NCBI GenBank assembly: GCA_021848865.1
Contig: JAJZTO010000096.1
Span: 1-8,768 of the forward strand
DNA: 8,768 nucleotides
DNA from: Myxococcales bacterium
Lineage (GTDB): Bacteria; Myxococcota; Myxococcia; Myxococcales; Anaeromyxobacteraceae
Direction: 5' to 3'
Shown: positions 1 through 5,086 of the stretch, piece after piece
Position numbering within the stretch: the first letter of the stretch is position 1
How the letters are laid out: each line of letters begins with the position of its first letter
Notes under the pieces: model-generated
What the model saw: the letters and a program-made list of their open reading frames with translations, nothing else
The model's database searches: none
What the model was told of the DNA's origin: nothing
Translations under genes and position numbers: made by a program

Positions 1-1
1 C

Positions 2-400
2 TCCTGCGCCGCCACCGCCGACTGCTGCGCCGGCCTCGCCTGCTCCGCCGGCACCTGCCTCCCGCCGGTCACCTGCACCGGCTCGGGCGGCGCCTGCGCC
101 TCGAGCGGCGAGTGCTGCACCGGCCTCTCCTGCGTCGCGGGCGCCTCGTGCGGCACCTGCCAGACGCCGCCGGCCTGCAAGACCGACTCCCAGGCCTGCG
201 CCGCGACCGCCGAGTGCTGCACCGGCCTCTCCTGCCTCTCCGGGAGCTGCCAGGCGCCGACGGCGTGCAGGACCTCGACGCAGGCCTGCGGCGCGACCGC
301 CGACTGCTGCGCCGGCCTGGCCTGCGTCGCCGGCGCCTCGGGTAGCACCTGCCAGACGCCGCCCGCCTGCGTCCTCGCCGGCGCCCCCTGCGACCGCGCC
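2..400 (+). repeat. Near-identical tandem repeat units within the Cys-rich gene
   Basis: The first modules are similar at DNA as well as protein level. The stretch from gagtgctgcaccggcctc to the next TGC codon occurs at 110-133 and again at 212-235. The string acctgccagacgccgcc occurs near 155-171 and again near 348-364. The modules further right share cysteine spacing but little DNA identity. This fits recent duplication of the left-hand units and older divergence of the rest. Confidence 0.65.
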
Positions 401-1834
401 ACCTCGGTCTGCTGCACCAGCATCTGCGAGGTGGCCGCGAATAGCACCACCGGCAACTGCGCCCAGGCCAGCTACTGCGGCACGCGCGACGGGGCCTGCG
501 CCAAGGCCACCGACTGCTGCTCGCTGAACTGCGCCGCCGGCTCCTGCTCCGACACCCAGTGCAAGGTGGACACCCCCGCCTGCACGTCGGGCGCCGAGTG
601 CTGCTCCGGGACCTGCACCGGGGGCTATTGCGCGGCGCTGGTCGTGTCCGGGGCCAGCAGCTGCGGCACCGTCGGCGAGCGCTGCGCCGGCGCGGCCGAC
701 TGCTGCTCCACCAACTGCCAGGGCGGGATCTGCGTCCGCGCCTACACCTGCCAGGCCAACGGCGACGTCTGCTACGGCAACGCCGACTGCTGCGGCAACC
801 TCTGCTCCGCCAACGACGGGACGCCGGGGCGCTGCCTGGTCTCCTCGGGCGGCGCCGCCGGGAGCTGCACCCAGGACGGCAACCCCTGCAACGGCCCCAG
901 CGGCTGCTGCACCCGCCTCTGCCTCGACCCGGGCACCGGCGCCACCGTCTGCCAGCCGGCCGGCGGCTGCCGCATCACTGGCGACTCCTGCGCCTCCACG
1001 GGGGAGTGCTGCAACGTGAACGCCAGCGCTCCCGAAAGCCAGCGGGTCACGTGCGGCAACATCGTCAGTGGCATCGGCCGCTGCACCGGCGGCGGCTCCT
1101 GCAACCCGCCTGGCGACATCTGCGGCCCGAAGTCCACCAGCAATTGCTGCGACGGCAAGTCACTGGTCTGCAAGCAGGACGCCGCCGGGATCTACCGGTG
1201 CTTTGGCGGTTGTCCGAACGACAAGTGCACCGCCACCTGCTCCAGCGGCTACGACGGCAATGATCCCAACTGCTGTATCCCCGCGGGCACCGGCCTGGAC
1301 AACGTGTGCGCGTTCAAGGACCAGTGCTGCAACGGGAACCTCTGCCTGCCCGACGCCAACCACGTGCTCCACTGCACCCTGCCGACGGTCTCCTGCGTCG
1401 CGCCAGGCACCTCCTGCACGTCGGGCGGCACCGGCGCGAGCGCCTGCTGCGCGCCCGACACCTGCGTCCCGGACACGGCCGGCCCCGGCTCCCACTGCGG
1501 GGTCGCCGCCTGCCTGGCCAACGACACCACCTGCTCGGCGTCGGCGGACTGCTGCTCCGGGGTCTGCACCGCCGGCAAGTGCGCCGCGCCGGTCACCTGC
1601 CAGCCCAGCAGCGGGGCCTGCACCGCCAGCTCCGACTGCTGCTCCGGGCTCACCTGCGTCGTCCCCTCGGGGTCGACCACCGGGACCTGCCAGACCGGCG
1701 CCTGCGTCGCCTCCGGGCAGCAGTGCACCGCGAGCGGCGCCGCCTGCTGCACCGGGCTGACCTGCGCCGACGTCGTCTCGGCCGCGCCCTGCGAAGCCAC
1801 GACCACGACCGCCTGCGCCTGCGCCTCGCTGTGA
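2..1834 (+). CDS. Tandem cysteine-rich repeat protein, 5' partial
   Basis: The frame is open from the left edge to the TGA at 1832-1834, giving 610 visible residues; the true start is outside the window. About 108 residues are Cys, with 18 CC doublets. Most of the sequence is a chain of six-cysteine modules spaced roughly C-x6-C-x5-CC-x3-C-x4 or more-C. An example is the module CKVDTPAC-TSGAE-CC-SGT-C-TGGY-C at about 560-630. That spacing matches the inhibitor-cystine-knot (conotoxin framework VI/VII, knottin) pattern and also the cysteine-rich repeats that recur in myxobacterial secreted proteins. Linkers are short and rich in Gly, Ala, Ser and Thr. Modules between about 1000 and 1380 are irregular, with long inserts. 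The C-terminus (ACACASL) has no visible sorting or membrane signal. Export is inferred from the disulfide-type composition, since the signal peptide region is missing. A GTG at 431 is internal, because the same repeats continue upstream of it. Function is unknown. Confidence 0.88.
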   Translation, partial: SCAATADCCAGLACSAGTCLPPVTCTGSGGACASSGECCTGLSCVAGASCGTCQTPPACKTDSQACAATAECCTGLSCLSGSCQAPTACRTSTQACGATADCCAGLACVAGASGSTCQTPPACVLAGAPCDRATSVCCTSICEVAANSTTGNCAQASYCGTRDGACAKATDCCSLNCAAGSCSDTQCKVDTPACTSGAECCSGTCTGGYCAALVVSGASSCGTVGERCAGAADCCSTNCQGGICVRAYTCQANGDVCYGNADCCGNLCSANDGTPGRCLVSSGGAAGSCTQDGNPCNGPSGCCTRLCLDPGTGATVCQPAGGCRITGDSCASTGECCNVNASAPESQRVTCGNIVSGIGRCTGGGSCNPPGDICGPKSTSNCCDGKSLVCKQDAAGIYRCFGGCPNDKCTATCSSGYDGNDPNCCIPAGTGLDNVCAFKDQCCNGNLCLPDANHVLHCTLPTVSCVAPGTSCTSGGTGASACCAPDTCVPDTAGPGSHCGVAACLANDTTCSASADCCSGVCTAGKCAAPVTCQPSSGACTASSDCCSGLTCVVPSGSTTGTCQTGACVASGQQCTASGAACCTGLTCADVVSAAPCEATTTTACACASL

Positions 1835-1845
1835 GGGACCGGGAC

Positions 1846-1876
1846 GGGGGGTAGCCGGTGGCCCCGGCTACCCCCC
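1846..1876. terminator. Perfect hairpin between convergent genes, likely bidirectional terminator
   Basis: GGGGGGTAGCCGG (1846-1858) is exactly complementary to CCGGCTACCCCCC (1864-1876), giving a 13-bp stem around a 5-nt loop. It begins 11 nt after the stop of the Cys-rich gene, and the convergent methyltransferase gene ends 60 nt further on. Neither strand has a clear T-run after the stem, so it is not a textbook intrinsic terminator. Strong GC hairpins lacking a U-tract are common at gene ends in very GC-rich genomes. Placement and symmetry suggest it serves both genes. Confidence 0.65.
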
Positions 1877-1936
1877 TCCCACACCGTCGGACGGCGCGGG
1901 TCCCCGTCAGGTGGTCCGGATGGTCTGCCCTCGCCT

Positions 1937-2707
1937 CTACTGCTCGACCCGCTCCTGGCTCGCCGGAGGCCCGTCCTTCGCCCATGCCCCGCAGAACACG
2001 CTCCACTTGCCCGGGCGGTCCTCGACCTGGTCGAGCGTGCAGAGGCCGGTGCGCAAGCTGACGTAGGCGTGGTCGCGGAGCCGCAGGCCGGCGAAGAGCG
2101 CGTCGATGCGTTCGCGATCGTAGATGCGGTGCGAGTTGAAGGCCAGGGTCGCCGGCCCCCGGGTGAAGGGCAGGCTGGCCACCAGCAGGCCGCCGGGCCG
2201 GAGCACCCGCACCATCTCCCGGCAGGCCCTCACGTCGCCGTCCAGATCGAACGGGTCGCCGTAGCGGCCCAGGCCGAAGTGCTCGATGGCGCACAGCGCG
2301 ATGAGGCACTCGACCGATCCGTCCGGCAGCGGGAGCGACCGCGCGTCGCCGGTGAGCACCTTCTCGCGCTCGAAGCGGGGAGACCGCTCCCGGACGTCCA
2401 GGGTGGTGAGGTCGTAGCCGGCGGCCAGGCCGGTGAGGAAGCCCCGGTACGAGCCGATGTCCAGGATGGCCCTGGGGCGGGCGCGGGCCACCTGGGTGGC
2501 GGCAAACTCCTGCTCGAAGTCGTAGAAGCCCTCCGGGTGGCTCCCCGCGTCGAAGCGGGGCTTCGAGATCACCCGGAAGCCGCGCGGATCCCGCTTCACC
2601 TCGCGCCATTGGCGAGCGAACTCGGACCGCTCGGCCGCGGTCGGCTGCCGGCCGGAGACGGCGCGATGCCAGCCCAGGACCTCGCTCAGGAACCGTCGGA
2701 GGTTCAT
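1937..2707 (-). CDS. Class I SAM-dependent methyltransferase, DUF268-like
   Basis: The product has 256 residues. SAM-binding motif I is LDIGSYRG (residues 82-89), followed by the acidic LDV at 103-105 and TGDARSLPLPDGSV at 119-132, the usual methyltransferase order. The segment CAIEHFGLGRYGDP (139-152), then LRPGG (169-173) and FNSHRIY (190-196), resembles the DUF268 group of methyltransferase-like proteins as I know it. That group is often found among sugar or polysaccharide genes. It has no signal peptide or membrane segment, so it is probably cytosolic. The substrate cannot be read from the sequence. The start is ATG at 2705-2707, with a GGAG-type ribosome site about 7 nt upstream. It is transcribed towards the Cys-rich gene and lies downstream of tRNA-Ala and its terminator, so it is probably a separate unit. 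Confidence 0.85.
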   Translation of the reverse strand: MNLRRFLSEVLGWHRAVSGRQPTAAERSEFARQWREVKRDPRGFRVISKPRFDAGSHPEGFYDFEQEFAATQVARARPRAILDIGSYRGFLTGLAAGYDLTTLDVRERSPRFEREKVLTGDARSLPLPDGSVECLIALCAIEHFGLGRYGDPFDLDGDVRACREMVRVLRPGGLLVASLPFTRGPATLAFNSHRIYDRERIDALFAGLRLRDHAYVSLRTGLCTLDQVEDRPGKWSVFCGAWAKDGPPASQERVEQ

Positions 2708-2751
2708 TCACGCTCCATCCGTGTGCGGTGGTGCCGTTGACGCACGGCGAA

Positions 2752-2780
2752 GCTCTACACGCAGCGGCGGCGCGCAGCAA
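2752..2780 (-). promoter_or_regulatory. Weak candidate promoter for the methyltransferase gene
   Basis: On the minus strand TTGCTG (2775-2780) is followed after 17 nt by TAGAGC (2752-2757). Each matches the sigma-70 hexamers only partly. Its support is position: it lies between the tRNA terminator and the methyltransferase start, where a new promoter would be needed if termination is efficient. Confidence 0.25.
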
Positions 2781-2802
2781 GGGATGGCCACGATCCGCAA
2801 AG

Positions 2803-2839
2803 GCGACGGGCGCCCCGGAGTGACCGGGGCGCCCGTCGC
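2803..2839 (-). terminator. Intrinsic terminator of tRNA-Ala
   Basis: GCGACGGGCGCCCCGG (2803-2818) pairs perfectly with CCGGGGCGCCCGTCGC (2824-2839), giving a 16-bp stem with a 5-nt loop. In minus-strand orientation the stem begins 14 nt after the tRNA 3' end and is followed by CTTTG, a short T-rich tail. It probably ends the tRNA transcript before the methyltransferase gene. Confidence 0.8.
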
Positions 2840-2853
2840 TACCGCCTCTGTAC

Positions 2854-2929
2854 TGGTGGACCCGACCGGGATCGAACCGGTGACCTCCTGAATGCCATTC
2901 AGGCGCGCTCCCAGCTGCGCCACGGGCCC
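2854..2929 (-). tRNA. tRNA-Ala(GGC)
   Basis: The 76-nt gene folds as a complete cloverleaf. The acceptor arm GGGCCCG/CGGGTCC contains the G3-U70 wobble pair, the main identity element for alanyl-tRNA synthetase. The D arm is GCGC/GCGC with loop AGCTGGGA. The anticodon arm is CCTGA/TCAGG with loop ATGGCAT, so the anticodon is GGC, reading GCC and GCU. The A32-U38 loop pair is typical of bacterial tRNA-Ala(GGC). The T arm is ACCGG/CCGGT with loop TTCGATC. The CCA tail is encoded. It starts 20 nt after the stop of the upstream small gene, so it may be co-transcribed with it or use a promoter inside that gene. Confidence 0.97.
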
Positions 2930-2949
2930 AAGCTCTCCGACTGCGACCG

Positions 2950-3228
2950 CTAGCCCTCGCCCTCGAGGGTGTCGATCTCTCCCAGCTGCGCGCGGAGCCG
3001 GTCCTGCAGCACCCGGATCTCCTGCACCAGCGCGGCCAGCTCCTGCGGGACGGCCGCCGCCCCTTGCTGCACGAGCCCGAGGAAGCGCTCGCCCAGCTCC
3101 TGCAGCTTCGCGTCCAGATCACGGCGGGTGAAGGTGGCGTCGAGCCGCCTCTTCCCCACCTGCGACCGGTGCACCACCCGGTCCCTGAACGACTCCAGCC
3201 AGTTCGCCACGTTCGGCTGCGTCTCCAA
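2950..3228 (-). CDS. Small coiled-coil protein of unknown function
   Basis: The product has 92 residues. I do not recognise a named family. Residues 1-35 are mixed and basic, including a KRR cluster near 26-28. Residues from about 36 to 88 have heptad-like Leu, Val and Ile spacing with many Gln, Glu and Arg residues (KLQELGERFLGLVQQ, then ELAALVQEIRVLQDRLRAQLGEI), which predicts an amphipathic helix or coiled coil. It has no signal peptide or membrane segment. The start is TTG at 3226-3228, chosen because GGGAGGGG lies 4 nt upstream and an in-frame stop lies 12 codons upstream with no better start between. A complementary CCCTCCC just upstream could mask this ribosome site. The gene lies between the 36-residue basic gene and tRNA-Ala, all on the same strand. 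Confidence 0.72.
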   Translation of the reverse strand: METQPNVANWLESFRDRVVHRSQVGKRRLDATFTRRDLDAKLQELGERFLGLVQQGAAAVPQELAALVQEIRVLQDRLRAQLGEIDTLEGEG

Positions 3229-3233
3229 CGATC

Positions 3234-3258
3234 CCCTCCCGGACCCCCCCGGGGAGGG
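3234..3258 (-). promoter_or_regulatory. Possible ribosome-site-masking hairpin
   Basis: On the minus strand CCCTCCC (3252-3258) can pair over 7 bp with GGGAGGG (3234-3240) across an 11-nt loop. The second arm is the Shine-Dalgarno sequence of the TTG-started gene at 2950-3228. A folded leader would reduce translation of that gene. In sequence this GC-rich, short complementary runs can also arise by chance. Confidence 0.3.
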
Positions 3259-3300
3259 CTGTAACTAGCGCGCCCGGGCCCGGGGAGTCAAGCGCCGCGG

Positions 3301-3411
3301 CTACTTCTTGGCGGTGGCCTTGCGGGCCGCCTTCTTGGTCTTCAGCCGGCGCTTCCAGCGCTGGCGGCGCTTCATGATCAGCCGGGTGTGCTTGCTCTTG
3401 GAACGGGCCAT
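3301..3411 (-). CDS. 36-residue Lys/Arg-rich small protein
   Basis: This short frame runs from ATG (3409-3411) to TAG (3301-3303). A strong GGAGGT ribosome site ends 3 nt before the ATG, and no overlapping gene explains the open frame. The product begins MARSKSKHTRLIMKRRQRWK and ends in further Lys, Arg and Ala residues. Lys and Arg make up about half of the 36 residues, with a single Trp. Such a composition suggests binding to RNA, ribosomes or DNA, like very small ribosomal or nucleoid proteins. I cannot assign it to a named family. A putative extended -10 element lies about 45 nt upstream. The strong ribosome site, composition and own leader support a real gene. Confidence 0.72.
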   Translation of the reverse strand: MARSKSKHTRLIMKRRQRWKRRLKTKKAARKATAKK

Positions 3412-3454
3412 GGAACCTCCGGGTGCGGCCGGGCGGAAAGGGTTTGCGCGGCCC

Positions 3455-3463
3455 TCTATAGCA
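3455..3463 (-). promoter_or_regulatory. Candidate extended -10 promoter element for the small basic gene
   Basis: On the minus strand the sequence TGCTATAGA reads as TG-N-TATAGA, an extended -10 box matching the TATAAT consensus at four positions. It is a conspicuous AT-rich spot in otherwise GC-saturated DNA, in the gap between the RDD gene stop and the 36-residue gene. No convincing -35 box is visible. The leader would be roughly 35-40 nt long and contains the strong GGAGG. Confidence 0.4.
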
Positions 3464-3498
3464 CGAGCGGCGCCCGGGGCACGCCTTCTTCGTCCCCC

Positions 3499-4044
3499 TC
3501 AGGCCGCGGCGCGGGCGCCGCGGTGGGCCGCCGCCGGGCCGTGGGGCGCCACCGGCCGCAGCTCGGGCCCGGCCGCCGTGACCTCGACGCGCGACACCAC
3601 CTTGGCGTCCACCACCTGGGTGTCGGCGAAGATGTCGCCGATGCGGATGCCGAGGCGGTCGCTCCAGACCATCCAGGACTCGAAGGCGACGATGGGCACC
3701 CCGGCGAGGAAGAGCACCAGCCAGAGCACCGGCACCGAGTAGAACAGCGCCACCAGCGCGAAGGGCAGGTTGCGCAGCATCGACTCGCGGTAGCCGCCGG
3801 GCCGCCCCCGGGTGGCGCCGCGCGGCAGCACCATGATCCGGACGCCGAAGACGCGCTTCCCCAGCGACTGGCCGTGGTGCAGGCCGTCGGCCACCATGAG
3901 GTAGAGGAAGGCCAGGAACGGGCCGGCCGCCCCGGCCAGCCCGGCCACCGCGAAGGCGAGCGCCAGGTCGAAGGCCCGCGCCAGGCCGCGCAGGGTCAGG
4001 TCGGCCTTGGGGTACGGGGAGCCCTCGGGCCTGGCGTCGCGCAT
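3499..4044 (-). CDS. RDD-family integral membrane protein
   Basis: The product has 181 residues. The first hydrophobic segment follows RGLARAFDLAL (19-29), which carries the Arg and Asp characteristic of RDD domains. Two close hydrophobic segments lie at about 27-55, then the conserved GQSLGKRVFGVRIM (58-71). After that come RESMLRNL (86-93) and a long hydrophobic stretch at about 95-121. GDIFADTQVVD (136-146) is the usual end of the domain. The Ala/Pro-rich tail is probably cytoplasmic. RDD proteins are inner-membrane proteins of mostly unknown role, with some members linked to ion transport. The ATG is 6 nt after the hemB stop without a strong ribosome site, which suggests translation coupled to hemB. 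It is the last gene of the run. Confidence 0.85.
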   Translation of the reverse strand: MRDARPEGSPYPKADLTLRGLARAFDLALAFAVAGLAGAAGPFLAFLYLMVADGLHHGQSLGKRVFGVRIMVLPRGATRGRPGGYRESMLRNLPFALVALFYSVPVLWLVLFLAGVPIVAFESWMVWSDRLGIRIGDIFADTQVVDAKVVSRVEVTAAGPELRPVAPHGPAAAHRGARAAA

Positions 4045-4050
4045 GGCCGG

Positions 4051-5076
4051 CTAGCGGCGCACCCCGGTGAGCGCCGACGCCGCCTCCTTGGCGTAGTAGG
4101 TGAGCACCAGGTCGGCCCCGGCGCGCCGGCAGCAGAGCATCGTCTCCAGCATCACCCGGGTCTCGTCGATCCAGCCGCGCGCGGCGGCGGCCTTGATCAT
4201 CGCGTACTCCCCCGACACGTGGTAGGCGGCCACCGGCAGGTCGAAGCGCTCCTTCACCATCCGGACGATGTCCAGGTAGGGCACCGCCGGCTTCACCATC
4301 AGCATGTCGGCGCCCTCGCCCACGTCCAGCGCCACCTCGCGGAGCGCCTCCCGGGCGTTGGCCGGGTCCATCTGGTAGCCCTTGCGGTCCTTGGGGATGC
4401 CCGCCCCCTCGCGCGGTGCGCTCTCGGCGGCGTCGCGGAACGGCCCGTAGAACGCCCCGGCGAACTTGGCGGCGTAGGAGAGGATGGGCACGTCCGGGAA
4501 GCCGGCGATGTCCAGCGCCTCGCGGATGGCGGCCACCCGGCCGTCCATCATGTCGGAGGGGGCGACCAGGTCGGCGCCGGCGCGGGCGTGGGCCACCGCC
4601 TCCTTGCCCAGCAGCGGCAGGGTGAGGTCGTTGTCCACGGTGAGGTCCTGCCCCGGGCCGCCGGCGGTGGGCGGGCGGAGCACGCCACAGTGGCCGTGGT
4701 CGGTGTACTCGCAGAGGCAGACGTCGGTCATCACCACCAGCCCCGGGACCCGGGCCTTCAGCGCCCGGATGGCCCGCGGGACCACCTCCTCCTCGTCCCA
4801 GGCCGAGCTGCCGGTCGCGTCCTTGTGCGCCGGGATGCCGAAGAGGATCACCGCGCGGACCCCGCACTCGAAGGCGGCCTGGGCCTCGGCCACCAGCTCG
4901 TCCACCGAGAGCTGGAACACGCCGGGCATCGAGGCCACCGGGTTGCGCACCCGCGTGCCCGGGACCACGAAGAGCGGCCAGACCAGGTCGTCGGGGGCGA
5001 GGGTGGTCTCGCGGACGAGGCTGCGCAGCGCCTCGGTGCGGCGCAGGCGGCGGGGGCGGTCGACGGGGAAGGCCAT
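4051..5076 (-). CDS. hemB: Porphobilinogen synthase (delta-aminolevulinic acid dehydratase)
   Basis: HemB condenses two 5-aminolevulinate molecules into porphobilinogen, an early cytosolic step for haem, sirohaem and corrinoids. The product has 341 residues, a normal full length. The two Schiff-base lysines are visible: Lys204 in SYAAKFAGAFYGPFRDA and Lys262 in MLMVKPAVPYLD. The metal site DVCLCEYTDHGHCG (118-131) has all three cysteines (120, 122, 130), marking the zinc-dependent type rather than the Mg-only type with Asp replacements. VSGEYAMIKAA (287-297) is also typical. The start is ATG at 5074-5076, where MAFPVDRPRRLRRT matches the usual N-terminus. The upstream DUF1015 stop is 10 nt away, and AGGA in that junction serves as a ribosome site. 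No other haem gene is in view. Confidence 0.98.
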   Translation of the reverse strand: MAFPVDRPRRLRRTEALRSLVRETTLAPDDLVWPLFVVPGTRVRNPVASMPGVFQLSVDELVAEAQAAFECGVRAVILFGIPAHKDATGSSAWDEEEVVPRAIRALKARVPGLVVMTDVCLCEYTDHGHCGVLRPPTAGGPGQDLTVDNDLTLPLLGKEAVAHARAGADLVAPSDMMDGRVAAIREALDIAGFPDVPILSYAAKFAGAFYGPFRDAAESAPREGAGIPKDRKGYQMDPANAREALREVALDVGEGADMLMVKPAVPYLDIVRMVKERFDLPVAAYHVSGEYAMIKAAAARGWIDETRVMLETMLCCRRAGADLVLTYYAKEAASALTGVRR

Positions 5077-5086
5077 GGGGGGGATC

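Noticed and set aside
431..1834. GTG at 431 as the start of the cysteine-rich gene
   Set aside because: The same frame carries matching six-cysteine modules from position 2 up to 431, so this is an internal codon of a longer protein.
2..1834. CRISPR-like or satellite repeat array
   Set aside because: The periodicity follows codons of a protein with conserved cysteines. Units vary in length and sequence, and there are no uniform repeats or spacers.
2854..2929. tRNA-Ala as an integration site for an island carrying the methyltransferase and repeat genes
   Set aside because: I saw no second copy of the tRNA 3' end in the window and no integrase. Composition on both sides is similarly GC-rich.
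1650..3122. A 490-codon open frame on the minus strand crossing tRNA-Ala and both hairpins
   Set aside because: It runs through the tRNA, its terminator, an intergenic gap and the methyltransferase gene in another frame. Its product is Arg/Pro/Ala low-complexity sequence.
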